Origin: Lentisphaeria bacterium
GTDB lineage: Bacteria; Verrucomicrobiota; Lentisphaeria; Victivallales; Victivallaceae
DNA: 64,000 nt
Direction of reading: 5' to 3'
NCBI GenBank assembly: GCA_017507125.1
Contig: JAFWBQ010000023.1
Coordinates: 27,511-91,510 of the forward strand
In this document: positions 32,246 through 40,589 of the stretch, piece by piece
Position numbering within the stretch: position 1 is the stretch's first letter
How the letters are laid out: every line of letters begins with the position of its first letter
Made by a program: the position numbers and the translations under genes
The notes under the pieces: model-generated
What the model saw: only the letters and a program-made list of their open reading frames with translations
What the model was told of the DNA's origin: nothing
The model's database searches: none

Positions 32246-34189
32246 TCATGCCTCCTCTTTTTGGGCAACATCAGGTAAAAACAGCCGGAAGGTACTTCCC
32301 TGTCCCGGAGTACTTTCAACAGAGATCCAGCCACCGCAGTTGGTGATGATGCCGTATGCCATTGAAAGTCCCATTCCACTGCCTTCGCCCTGGGGTTTCG
32401 TAGTGAAAAATGGTTCAAATATTTTGGATATGGTCTCTTTATCCATGCCGCTGCCGTTGTCTGCAATGTCAATACAGCAGTAGTCCTTTGAGGCTGTGGA
32501 ATTCACCTTTATGCCCGGCGGAACCGCGAAAGCCCCGTCGGGAAGTTCTGCTGCCGGAAAAAGCGTTACAGCAAGGATCTTGTCGTTTTCATTTTTGTCC
32601 ATGGCGTAAATGGCGTTGATGATGATGTTTACCAGAACCTGCTGAAGCTGCAGCTGGTCGCAGTGGATCAGAAAACGATTTTCCGGAATTCTGGTCTCTA
32701 TTTGTACCCCGGAGAGTTTTTTGGGCCCGATAAGGTCAAATGTGCTCCGGAAAAGTAGGGCTGGGTCAAAGTCTGTTTCCACATAGTTGCCCCGGCGGGC
32801 GAAGCCCAGAAGCTGTCTGGTGAGTTCGCCGGCTTTTTCTGAAATCGTAATGACCTTGTTCAGGTGATCGTCGATTTTCCGGGTCCAACTCTGTTCTCTG
32901 GCACCTATCAGTTTTGCCAGATCAATGTGACCGAGAATGGCATGGATATAGTTGTTGAAGTCGTGGGCGACACCTCCGGCAAGGACACCGAGAGATTCAA
33001 GGCGCTGTGAGTGGACAAGCTGTTCATGGAGCGCTCTTTTTTCTTCTGTCAGCTTGATTTCCTGTGTGATGTCTCTGGCGATCAGCATACGGTATTCTTC
33101 ATTCATGAGCTCCATGATGTTCCATGAGCCGAAAAGTTTGATTTCCTCTGCCCCGGATTCCGGCGTAAAGCTGCACCGGAATGTGGCGGTTCCGTTGAAA
33201 GGCGCGGTGAAAGAAAACTCTTCCGGTTTCAGGATGACAAGTTTTTTCAACAGACCTGAGGCTCCGGATTTTGCGGCGTTGCCGAAGATCCGGCGGGCGG
33301 CGATATTGGCTTCTCTGACACAGTTCCTGCCGTCAAAGATCACGATGATCTCAGAGGCATTGTGAAGCAGCAGCCGGTAACGGTTCTGCCATGCGGTCAG
33401 ATCCTGTTCCAGCTCTTTACTGCGCCCGTAGCTGCCGAAAAAGGCGAAGATAAGATCCAGTGGACGGCGGCGTGCCGTGGAGCTGCTTTCGCTTTCAGTC
33501 AGTTTCAAATAGGTCCCCAGAAGTATCCCAAGCCACAAATTGAGGAAGAATTGGGCCAGTTGTTCACCGGAAAACCACTCCGGCGTGATCCCGGAACCCA
33601 GCTGAAGAAGCCAGTTGGGGACCGTGATGATGACCTGAACTCCGAGCATTGAGACCACTGATGCCCAAAATTTGCTGAAGCCGAGTTCTGTCAGACTTGA
33701 ATAGAGAATAGGCAGGGAAAAAACTGAAAATACAATGGGGATCACTGCTGCTGTCAGTGCGCGTTTTGCTCCGTTCAGCAGCATTTCCAGCGCGGTACCG
33801 GAAAAACCTGCAGAAAGGGAAAATGTACTCCAGGAGCATTGCAGATAGATTATCTCTGTTATGTAGATCAAAACAAGAAAAACTGCCAGAAAACCATAGA
33901 TCAGCCGTTGGGCACTCAGTGTTCCCTCAACGATATATGTGAGCAGAAAAATCGCCATGACGGGGGTGAACATAATGACTCTGGGGACCGAAAAGAAAAG
34001 ACCGCTCCAGAGATGTGCCTGAATATCCGCTCCCATGGCAAGGAAGGTCAGAAGAAGCAAAGCGGAAAATGCCATGACAAAAGGGGTTTTTCCGATGTTG
34101 GCGCGCTGATAGAAAAGCAGGGCCAGCACCGTGAAAATAAAGGTGCTTTCAAGAAGAAGAAGAAGGGGAACCCCGATGAAATACGGCAT
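32246..34189 (-). CDS. Membrane sensor histidine kinase with PAS-like domain, no partner regulator nearby
   Basis: A 647-residue kinase. Residues ~1-225 hold about seven hydrophobic segments, a sensor of unrecognised type. A PAS-like domain (~265-385) ends with LIARDITQEIKLTEEK. The phosphoacceptor is His409 in GGVAHDFNNYIHAILGH, the HisKA subgroup typical of kinases like NtrB or hybrid types. The ATPase domain has N box INAIYAM, G1 DIADNGSGMD and G2 GEGSGMGLSM. No receiver domain or regulator gene is adjacent. It sits inside a lipid/LPS-biosynthesis and RNA-modification operon, unusual for a sensor. Confidence 0.9.
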   Translation of the reverse strand: MPYFIGVPLLLLLESTFIFTVLALLFYQRANIGKTPFVMAFSALLLLTFLAMGADIQAHLWSGLFFSVPRVIMFTPVMAIFLLTYIVEGTLSAQRLIYGFLAVFLVLIYITEIIYLQCSWSTFSLSAGFSGTALEMLLNGAKRALTAAVIPIVFSVFSLPILYSSLTELGFSKFWASVVSMLGVQVIITVPNWLLQLGSGITPEWFSGEQLAQFFLNLWLGILLGTYLKLTESESSSTARRRPLDLIFAFFGSYGRSKELEQDLTAWQNRYRLLLHNASEIIVIFDGRNCVREANIAARRIFGNAAKSGASGLLKKLVILKPEEFSFTAPFNGTATFRCSFTPESGAEEIKLFGSWNIMELMNEEYRMLIARDITQEIKLTEEKRALHEQLVHSQRLESLGVLAGGVAHDFNNYIHAILGHIDLAKLIGAREQSWTRKIDDHLNKVITISEKAGELTRQLLGFARRGNYVETDFDPALLFRSTFDLIGPKKLSGVQIETRIPENRFLIHCDQLQLQQVLVNIIINAIYAMDKNENDKILAVTLFPAAELPDGAFAVPPGIKVNSTASKDYCCIDIADNGSGMDKETISKIFEPFFTTKPQGEGSGMGLSMAYGIITNCGGWISVESTPGQGSTFRLFLPDVAQKEEA

Positions 34190-34194
34190 GATTT

Positions 34195-34743
34195 TTACTT
34201 TCCGGCAGAAGTGACCATCTGAACTGCTTCCAACACAGTCGGAGCCGTCTCATAACCTGCTGCTCTGGCTTTAGGGGCATGTTTGTCCCAGTAAAAAGAG
34301 TCCACCAGAAAGCCCTGACGGCATCCGGCATTGCGTCCGGCTTCCAGATCAGAGATGCGGTCGCCGATCATATAGGAAGAGGTGATGTCAATATCCAGGT
34401 CTCTTGCCGCTTTGAAGATCATTCCCGGATTGGGCTTGCGGCAGGAACACTCTCCGGTGACTTTCTGATGATGGGGACAGAAATAAAATCCGTCGATTTT
34501 TTCCCCCCAGAGTGCAAGCAGCTCCTGTATCCTTTTGTGGCAGGCGTGAACGGCATTTGCTTCGTACATGCCCAAAGCGATCCCTCCCTGATTGGTGATG
34601 ACCACAGCCAGAAAACCTGCCTCATGCAGTGCTTTGAGTCCTTCGGCAAAACCGGGTTTGAGTTCGATTTTTTCCGGTTCATGACAATAGCGGACATCAT
34701 AGTTCACCACGCCGTCCCGGTCAAGAAAAAAAGCTTTGTTCAT
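34195..34743 (-). CDS. gmhB: D-glycero-D-manno-heptose 1,7-bisphosphate phosphatase GmhB
   Basis: A 182-residue HAD-IIIA phosphatase. FLDRDGVVN gives catalytic Asp8 and Asp10. ITNQGGIALG is motif II, and CPHH...GECSCRKPNPGM is the GmhB zinc-binding loop. GDRISDLEAGRNAG is the last motif. It dephosphorylates heptose bisphosphate in the LPS inner-core ADP-heptose route. It lies in an operon between ispE (eight-base gap) and the histidine kinase (five-base gap). A closely related histidinol-phosphatase role is less likely given the zinc loop and the LPS neighbours. Confidence 0.9.
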   Translation of the reverse strand: MNKAFFLDRDGVVNYDVRYCHEPEKIELKPGFAEGLKALHEAGFLAVVITNQGGIALGMYEANAVHACHKRIQELLALWGEKIDGFYFCPHHQKVTGECSCRKPNPGMIFKAARDLDIDITSSYMIGDRISDLEAGRNAGCRQGFLVDSFYWDKHAPKARAAGYETAPTVLEAVQMVTSAGK

Positions 34744-34750
34744 AAAATTT

Positions 34751-35620
34751 TCAACACTCCAATATTTTCATGCCCGTTTCCAGATTTTCCGGAACCGCGA
34801 GCGCTTGAACCGCCTCTTTCCGGGAAGAGGTATCTTCAAAGAGGGCAAAAAGGGCCGGACCGCTGCCGGATACATGAACACAAAGCGCTCCATTTTCCCA
34901 AAGGACCCTGCGGAGCTGCGTCAGAAGCGGAAACTTGCTGAAAAGAGGCGCTTCCAAATCGTTGGCGCACAGAGCCGCTGCTTTACGGAACTTCCTTTGA
35001 CGCAGTGCGTTGACCAGTTCCGCAAGTTCAGCTTCCGCGTTTTCAGGAGCTGTCATTGTCTGCAAATGTTTATATGCCCAGGCGGCGCTGACGGGGAAAT
35101 TGGGGAACACAACCAGAATTTCCGGCATGGGGAGTTGACCGGTATATTCAAGTTTTTCGCCGATACCGCGTGCCGCAGCATCACCGGGAGAAAGGAAAAA
35201 GGGAATATCAGCACCAATGGCGGCGGCAAGAGCATTCAGTTCATCGCCGGGACATCCGGGGAACTGCTCAGCAAGAAATTTGAGAATGGTTCCTGCATCT
35301 GAACTGCCTCCGCCCATTCCGGCAGCGACGGGAATGTTTTTCTTCAACTCAAAATGCCAGGTCGGTGTGATCCCCATTCTGCCGGCGAAAGCCGCAGCTG
35401 CTCTGGCACCGAGATTTCCGTCATTTTCCGGAACTTCAGGCGATGCACAGGCAAGTGTGATGCCGGGGGAACCTTTCAAGTCGGCACAGATTTCATCCGA
35501 TACCGCCGGCACCGGATGAAAAAGAGTGACAAGTTCGTGGTAACCGTCAGCTCTTTTTCCGGTGATACGCAGCAGCAGATTTATCTTTGCCGGAGCACGG
35601 AGGATATATCTGGAGTCCAT
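34751..35620 (-). CDS. ispE: 4-Diphosphocytidyl-2-C-methyl-D-erythritol kinase IspE
   Basis: A 289-residue GHMP kinase of the non-mevalonate isoprenoid pathway. It begins with ILRAPAKINLLLRITGKRAD then GYHEL, has the ATP loop VAAGMGGGSSDAGTIL, and ends with a C-terminal HVSGSGPALFALF. Length is typical. It is 12 bases downstream of the GnnA-like gene and eight upstream of gmhB, so it is cotranscribed with LPS genes. The start is the ATG at 35620 after GGAG. Confidence 0.97.
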   Translation of the reverse strand: MDSRYILRAPAKINLLLRITGKRADGYHELVTLFHPVPAVSDEICADLKGSPGITLACASPEVPENDGNLGARAAAAFAGRMGITPTWHFELKKNIPVAAGMGGGSSDAGTILKFLAEQFPGCPGDELNALAAAIGADIPFFLSPGDAAARGIGEKLEYTGQLPMPEILVVFPNFPVSAAWAYKHLQTMTAPENAEAELAELVNALRQRKFRKAAALCANDLEAPLFSKFPLLTQLRRVLWENGALCVHVSGSGPALFALFEDTSSRKEAVQALAVPENLETGMKILEC

Positions 35621-35632
35621 GGGCTTACTGAA

Positions 35633-36649
35633 TCACTCTTCAACGTTTTCCTGCACGGGAGCGAATTTGAACCCGTAGTGCTCATTGTAACGTCTTGCTT
35701 CGTTTTCAATAGCGACCGCCAGTTTCAAGGCGCGCAGACCCTGAACGCCTGAGACTTTGGGATCGACTACTGTGCCGGTGGCTTTTGTCTGGCGGACTGC
35801 TGCAAGAAAATCGTCAAGTTCTGCAGCGAGGGCATTTTTTTCATCCAGGTTCACATCTTTCCGTGCCAGACCGATCTTATTGCGTTTCAGAACCATGCCG
35901 CAGTGTTTGCCGTAGTCCATTGAAATGTAGCCGTCATCCTGAAAGACTCTGAAGCGGCGCATCGGCTCCTGGCTGACCCGGCTGGCTGTGAGTGAGGCAC
36001 AGCTGCCGTTGACGAATTTGATGCGGGCATTGACAATATCTTCGGTTCCGCTGAGAACAGGGATCCCCACTACGTCAAAGCGTTCCACTTCGGATTTGAC
36101 CATGGTCAGAACCAGATCTATATCATGGATCATCAGGTCAAGGATGACACTGACTTCTGTGCCTCTGCGGGGCATGCCGGGACGCGGGGGGGGATAGGAT
36201 GCCAGACGGTGGGCTTCGATGAAACGGGTGGTCGCGTGATGTTTTTCAAGAAAGTCCATGGCTGGGTTGAAACGCTCCACATGGCCCACACCGAAAACGA
36301 CCTGGTTTTCAGCAGCGGCTTTGACCATCTTTTCAGCTTCCTCCACGCTGGCGGCAATGGGTTTTTCAACCAGAACATGCTTTTTCATTGCCAGCAGGGG
36401 CAGCGTGGTGGAGCAGTGATAGGTGGCGGGGACCGCAACACTGAGAGCATCACACTTTTCGGCAAGTTCTTCCCAGTTGTCAAAGACCTTGAGTCCGAAC
36501 TCCTCCCCCACCTTCTGAGCCGTTTCGCTCTGTACATCAAAAACTCCCACGACCTCTGCGCCGGGATTCTGAGCATAAAGTCTGGCATGATGTCTGCCGA
36601 GGGCACCGGTGCCGATGACACCGACTTTGATTTTTTCCGGATTTTCCAT
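35633..36649 (-). CDS. Gfo/Idh/MocA-family oxidoreductase, GnnA-like
   Basis: A 338-residue NAD(P)-dependent oxidoreductase. Its N-terminal Rossmann motif is GVIGTGALGRHHARLY, with VEKPIA at the catalytic Lys position and DLMIHDIDLVL after it. The C-terminal NARIKFVNGSCASLTASRVS is the pattern of oxidoreductases linked with lpxA, including UDP-GlcNAc 3-dehydrogenase GnnA, which starts the route to 2,3-diaminoglucose lipid A. lpxA is only 0.9 kb away on the other strand. The frame extends to 36703, but ATG 36649 follows GAAAGG and begins the family fold. A GnnB aminotransferase is not in the window, so the role stays a hypothesis. Confidence 0.8.
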   Translation of the reverse strand: MENPEKIKVGVIGTGALGRHHARLYAQNPGAEVVGVFDVQSETAQKVGEEFGLKVFDNWEELAEKCDALSVAVPATYHCSTTLPLLAMKKHVLVEKPIAASVEEAEKMVKAAAENQVVFGVGHVERFNPAMDFLEKHHATTRFIEAHRLASYPPPRPGMPRRGTEVSVILDLMIHDIDLVLTMVKSEVERFDVVGIPVLSGTEDIVNARIKFVNGSCASLTASRVSQEPMRRFRVFQDDGYISMDYGKHCGMVLKRNKIGLARKDVNLDEKNALAAELDDFLAAVRQTKATGTVVDPKVSGVQGLRALKLAVAIENEARRYNEHYGFKFAPVQENVEE

Positions 36650-36693
36650 TGAAAAAAGCCTTTCTTTCTGGTTAGTTGAGTTTCCTTTTTGAT

Positions 36694-36723
36694 AAAATAG
36701 CACATTTTACTGTTTTTTTCCAC
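36694..36723 (-). promoter_or_regulatory. Possible promoter of the oxidoreductase-ispE-gmhB operon
   Basis: On the minus strand TATTTT (plus 36694-36699) has TGC before it, and TGGAAA lies about 18 bases upstream. It sits next to the divergent pyrH promoter. Confidence 0.35.
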
Positions 36724-36752
36724 TTGCAAAACCATCTTTTACGGGTTATATT
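36724..36752 (+). promoter_or_regulatory. Promoter of pyrH-lpxA
   Basis: TTGCAA at 36724-36729 and TATATT at 36747-36752 are 17 bases apart. The GGAGG ribosome site follows at 36766-36770. Confidence 0.7.
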
Positions 36753-36776
36753 TTGTAAAATATTTGGAGGAACACT

Positions 36777-37490
36777 ATGGAAAGCACTTTCAGCTACAAA
36801 AGAATCATGCTCAAACTCAGCGGCGAGGCCCTCAAGGGGGAGCGCTGTCACGGATATTCTCCTGAAGCTCTCAAAGAGGTCGTTGCCCGGATCAGACAGG
36901 TCAGGGATAAGGGGATCGAAGTTGCCGTCGTTGTCGGTGCCGGGAATCTCTGGCGGGGAAATATGGGGGTCGGTATGGATCATGTGCGGGCTGATTACAT
37001 GGGGATGCTCGCCACAGCGATGAATGCCATCGCCATCGGCGAATTCCTGACTCAGGAAGGGATCCCCGCTGAAGTCTATTCTGCCATCAATATGGCTCCG
37101 GCGGTAAAACTTTTTGATCGTGAGGCGGCAATGGCCTCTCTCAGCGCCGGAAAGGTTGTCATCTTCGCCGGTGGTACCGGGAGTCCTTTCTTCACAACTG
37201 ATACCGCCGCTGTTCTGAAAGCTCTTGAGACCCGCTGCGACATCGTTCTCAAGGCAACTAAAGTTGACGGTGTTTACTCTGCCGATCCTTTCAAGGTCCC
37301 TGATGCTGTGCGCTATGAGCACATTTCTTTTGATGAAGCTCTTCAGAAAAATCTCCGGGTCATGGATGCCGCCGCCTTCTCGCTCTGCCGGGATAACGGA
37401 CTTCATATCGGAGTGCTCAACTTTTCCGATCCGGAAGCCCTTGAAAGACTTCTGATGAACGACACCCGGTACGGAACCATTGTCAGCTGA
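36777..37490 (+). CDS. pyrH: UMP kinase PyrH
   Basis: A 237-residue amino-acid-kinase-fold enzyme that phosphorylates UMP to UDP. RIMLKLSGEALKGE at the start, VVVGAGNLWRG, and GGTGSPFFTTDTAA are the family hallmarks; LKATKVDGVYSADP is also conserved. It supplies UDP for UDP-GlcNAc, the substrate of the lpxA product encoded next. GGAGG lies six bases before the ATG. It is first in a pyrH-lpxA-binding lipoprotein operon. Confidence 0.97.
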   Translation: MESTFSYKRIMLKLSGEALKGERCHGYSPEALKEVVARIRQVRDKGIEVAVVVGAGNLWRGNMGVGMDHVRADYMGMLATAMNAIAIGEFLTQEGIPAEVYSAINMAPAVKLFDREAAMASLSAGKVVIFAGGTGSPFFTTDTAAVLKALETRCDIVLKATKVDGVYSADPFKVPDAVRYEHISFDEALQKNLRVMDAAAFSLCRDNGLHIGVLNFSDPEALERLLMNDTRYGTIVS

Positions 37491-37503
37491 CGCTTTTACC
37501 CCG

Positions 37504-38316
37504 ATGATACATCCCACCGCCATAATTGATCCCGGGGCCCGGCTGGGGCAGAATGTTTCAGTCGGACCTTACTCTGTCATTGAATCTGACTGTGAGATCG
37601 GCGATGATGTGTGGATCGATTCTCATGTCAAGGTCGCCCGTTACACTTCCATCGGCTCCGGATGCCGTATTTACAAGGGGGCCCTTGTGGGGGAGGAACC
37701 CCAGGATCACAGATTCAAGGAGGGGACTGTTGCCCATACTGTGATCGGAGCAAATACCACTTTGAGGGAGTATGTCACGATCCACCGTTCCCCTTTTGAA
37801 GGCGGGACGACTTCGGTGGGGGAAGGCGCGCTGCTTATGGCCTTTTGCCATGTGGGACACGATGCCCGTATCGGCAATCATGTTACAGCTGCAAATCATA
37901 CCGCTTTTTCCGGACATGTCATCGTGGAGGAGAGAGCCGTGCTTTCGGGGTACGTCCTTATCCACCAATTCTGCCGCATAGGAAAATTGGCTATGATCGG
38001 CGGCAGGACCATCATACGGCAGGATGTCCCTCCCTTTTGCCTGCTGGCAGAAAATGAGACTGTCTGCGGTCCCAATGTTGTTGGATTGCGTCGGGCCGGT
38101 TATGACAGTGACAGGCGTCTTGCCATCAAAAATGCAATACGCAGTTATTTTTTCCGGGGGCTCAACGGCAGAAACGCTTTGGAGCTGATAGACTCCGCCA
38201 ACCCCGGAAATCCGGATGTGGGAGAATTTGTCAATTTTATCCGGGCATCTGAACGCGGTATCATGCCGGGAGATCCGGCTCTGATCGCTTTGGGAACCCA
38301 TGCACTGGAGGAGTGA
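37504..38316 (+). CDS. lpxA: UDP-N-acetylglucosamine (or GlcN3N) acyltransferase LpxA
   Basis: A 270-residue hexapeptide-repeat left-handed beta-helix enzyme that catalyses the first acylation of lipid A. It opens with MIHPTAIIDPGARLG, shows many [LIV]G-x4 repeats, and has FCHVGHDARIGNHV with the catalytic His in the HxxHD segment. FSGHVIVEE and RAGYD...LAIKNAIRSYFF near the C-terminus fit LpxA. The frame extends to TTG 37480, overlapping pyrH, but ATG 37504 is the family start. The stop overlaps the SD of the next gene. Acyl-acceptor type may be the diamino sugar if the GnnA-like gene acts as proposed. Confidence 0.95.
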   Translation: MIHPTAIIDPGARLGQNVSVGPYSVIESDCEIGDDVWIDSHVKVARYTSIGSGCRIYKGALVGEEPQDHRFKEGTVAHTVIGANTTLREYVTIHRSPFEGGTTSVGEGALLMAFCHVGHDARIGNHVTAANHTAFSGHVIVEERAVLSGYVLIHQFCRIGKLAMIGGRTIIRQDVPPFCLLAENETVCGPNVVGLRRAGYDSDRRLAIKNAIRSYFFRGLNGRNALELIDSANPGNPDVGEFVNFIRASERGIMPGDPALIALGTHALEE

Positions 38317-38318
38317 CC

Positions 38319-39548
38319 ATGAGAAAAAATTTATTTTTACTTTTTCTTTGTGTTTCTGCGCTGTTCATGACAGCATTTTGCGGATGTACCGTCCCGGAGG
38401 AAATATTGCGGTTTGAACCGGAATCCCGGGAGAGTGTCAAAATCGGTCTGGTGTTGCCTTTGAGCGGTACAGATGCCGGACAGGGCAAAAAAATGCTCGC
38501 CGGCGCACGTTTTGCCGCAGATTGCCTCAACTCCGGACGGGGGCACTTCGGGAGAAGGGTGGAACTGATCGTGGAAGACAGCGGCTCCACACGTTCCGGC
38601 GCAGCAGCAGCTTTGGAGAGAGCCGTCGGAGCCGGTGCCGTTGGTATCGTAGGCGGCTATTCAACTGTTGAAGCCCAGGGACTCACCGGAATCGCCAGAG
38701 ATAAACGTGTGCCTCTGGTAATCCCCATGGCCACCGGGAACGATGATATCATCGGCAGCAACGCTTTTGTGTTCCGGAGTGTCTTTACCGACAGGCAGCA
38801 GGCGGAAATGATCGCCGGGTTCATGAAATATTATCGCCGTGTCAAGCGCCTTGCGGTGACAGTTTCGGCAAATCCTGATGATATCTATTCCCGGAATGTG
38901 GCAAGGGATGTGGCAGACGCTTTCAGAAAGCTGGGGGGCGAAGTGATCTCTATGTGTGAGGTCGATCCTGCCGATCCTCTGACAGCTTTGAAACAGGCTG
39001 TCAGCTTTGTACCCGATGCCGTGATCCTGCCTTTAGAGGCGGAAACTGCGGCTAAGTGCTGCAAGTTGTTGCGGGAACTTGGATTTGTGGGACTCATCGG
39101 CGGTCCTGATTCATGGGATGATCCCCGGTTTTTCAGTACTCTTCAGGGCGTGAAAAAGATCGGCAACAGTTTTTACACTGCCTTTTACAGTGATGAGGCG
39201 CGCCATGCTGAATTTACAGCCTTCCGGAAAGGGTTCAGGGAAAAGAATTTTTACTATCCCGGAAGCTGTGAGATCCAGACCTTTGATGCAGTCAATATGC
39301 TGCTGATCGGTTTCGGTAATAATGCCGGCAGTTTGAAGAGATTTCAGAAAAACTGGCGCGGCATGAGAAAACATGCCGGTGCCGCTGCCATCTACACCAT
39401 GAAACGTAAAAATGCAATTGACAGAACCATCTATATCAACCGTATCGGCACTGTGCCTGAACTGGGAAACAAACTGGTTCCCAGGAACATTACCGGATTG
39501 CAATATTCGAGACTTGAAGATTACAACGCCGGTATGGAAGAGAAGTGA
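38319..39548 (+). CDS. Periplasmic substrate-binding lipoprotein, LivK-like (type 1 fold)
   Basis: A 409-residue lipoprotein. The signal sequence ends FCGC with likely lipidated Cys23. The mature part is a Peripla_BP_6 fold: KIGLVLPLSGTDAGQGKKML then AGARFAADCLNSG, VGIVGGYSTVEAQGLTGIA and VPLVIPMATG. These proteins bind branched amino acids, amides or other ligands, usually for an ABC importer, but no permease or ATPase gene is adjacent. ATG 38319 follows GAGGAG; GTG 38313 overlapping lpxA is an alternative. Its presence after lpxA is unusual and may reflect a role in the envelope rather than in uptake. Confidence 0.82.
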   Translation: MRKNLFLLFLCVSALFMTAFCGCTVPEEILRFEPESRESVKIGLVLPLSGTDAGQGKKMLAGARFAADCLNSGRGHFGRRVELIVEDSGSTRSGAAAALERAVGAGAVGIVGGYSTVEAQGLTGIARDKRVPLVIPMATGNDDIIGSNAFVFRSVFTDRQQAEMIAGFMKYYRRVKRLAVTVSANPDDIYSRNVARDVADAFRKLGGEVISMCEVDPADPLTALKQAVSFVPDAVILPLEAETAAKCCKLLRELGFVGLIGGPDSWDDPRFFSTLQGVKKIGNSFYTAFYSDEARHAEFTAFRKGFREKNFYYPGSCEIQTFDAVNMLLIGFGNNAGSLKRFQKNWRGMRKHAGAAAIYTMKRKNAIDRTIYINRIGTVPELGNKLVPRNITGLQYSRLEDYNAGMEEK

Positions 39549-39555
39549 TTTCTTG

Positions 39556-39580
39556 AGCGGAAATGATAAATAATTCCGCT
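39556..39580 (+). terminator. Hairpin after the binding-lipoprotein gene
   Basis: AGCGGAA (39556-39562) pairs with TTCCGCT (39574-39580). No T-tract follows, so termination is uncertain. Confidence 0.35.
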
Positions 39581-39623
39581 TCAAATATGATAAACAGTTT
39601 TCATAAACAGGAGAATAAAAGTT

Positions 39624-40289
39624 ATGAGCTATCTGGTGAAACGCGCTCAGGTCAAACCCGACATCACTGCCCCCTTTGATGCTCCCTGCTGGGCTGATGC
39701 TGCGGTCATGAAGGTCAATCGCTGCTACAAAGAAGGCAGCGGATTCAATCCCGAAGTCAATTTCAAGCTGATGTATGATGATGAGGGGCTCTACGGACTC
39801 TTTGAGGTCCACGATCAATATGTTCGCTGTGCCAACACAAAATTTCAGTCTGGCGTTTGCAGTGACAGCTGTCTTGAGTTCTTTGTCCGGCCCTCTTCCG
39901 GAGTCGGTTATCAGAACTTTGAGATCAACGCTTCCGGAACCATGCTCTGCATGCATATTTCGAATCCCGGACGTACCGCCCACGGTTTCATTGAATACCG
40001 CTTTCTGACTGAAGAAGAGGTCAAAGATATCAAGATATTCCACACCCTGCCGGATGCAGTCGAGCCGGAAATGGTTGGTCCCTGCACCTACCGTCTGGGC
40101 TGGTTCATGCCCTTTTCTCTTTTCAAACATCTCAACGGAGCTCCCGTGCCCACTGCCGGAACTGTTTGGAGAGCCAATGTTTACAAGTGCGGCGACAAGA
40201 CATCACACCCCCACTGGCAGAGTTGGAACCAGCTGCGGGCTTTGAATTTCCATGTGCCGGATGAATTCGGCAAGATCATTTTCGGGTGA
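39624..40289 (+). CDS. CBM9-like carbohydrate-binding protein
   Basis: A 221-residue single-domain protein of the carbohydrate-binding family 9-like group, also found at the C-terminus of the DUF4838 proteins. ITAPFDAPCWADAAVMKVNR starts the domain, LMYDDEGLYGLFEVHD and DSCLEFFVRP are typical strands, and FEINASGTM and YRLGWFMPFSLF follow. No signal peptide is seen, so it is probably cytoplasmic, as are other short members in PVC bacteria. No catalytic residues are evident. It is followed 16 bases later by a small lipoprotein. Confidence 0.8.
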   Translation: MSYLVKRAQVKPDITAPFDAPCWADAAVMKVNRCYKEGSGFNPEVNFKLMYDDEGLYGLFEVHDQYVRCANTKFQSGVCSDSCLEFFVRPSSGVGYQNFEINASGTMLCMHISNPGRTAHGFIEYRFLTEEEVKDIKIFHTLPDAVEPEMVGPCTYRLGWFMPFSLFKHLNGAPVPTAGTVWRANVYKCGDKTSHPHWQSWNQLRALNFHVPDEFGKIIFG

Positions 40290-40305
40290 TCCGGGGGAAC
40301 ATGAA

Positions 40306-40527
40306 ATGAGAAAGCTGATCTTATCGGGACTTTGTGCCGCAACTGTGTTGATGTTTGCCGGATGCTGCTGCTCCAAACAAGGACACCGCTCCGTTGGGCA
40401 ATACCACGGAAAAGCCTCTGTTGCTGTCAAAAAGTCTCCCCAAAAAGCAGCCGGGAAAGCCGAAAAGAAAGCTGCCGAAAAAGCAGCCCAAAAGGCAGCT
40501 GCCAAAGGTGCGAAAAAAATCAGATAA
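40306..40527 (+). CDS. Small Lys/Ala-rich lipoprotein
   Basis: A 73-residue lipoprotein. The ATG at 40306 follows GGGGGA and opens the signal sequence ending FAGC with lipidated Cys20, followed by two further Cys. The mature part is short and ends in about 35 residues of Lys/Ala repeats like histone H1 tails (KAAEKAAQKAAAKGAKK). It may bind negatively charged polymers such as LPS or peptidoglycan at the membrane; this is inferred from charge only. No family is recognised. A strong terminator follows. Confidence 0.7.
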   Translation: MRKLILSGLCAATVLMFAGCCCSKQGHRSVGQYHGKASVAVKKSPQKAAGKAEKKAAEKAAQKAAAKGAKKIR

Positions 40528-40531
40528 TATG

Positions 40532-40556
40532 AGCCGGGAGAAATTCCGGCTTTTTT
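40532..40556 (+). terminator. Terminator after the small lipoprotein gene
   Basis: AGCCGG (40532-40537) pairs with CCGGCT (40546-40551) around an eight-base loop, then six T. Confidence 0.8.
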
Positions 40557-40589
40557 CAATTTTTGACAGGATAACAGGAGCGCGTGGAA

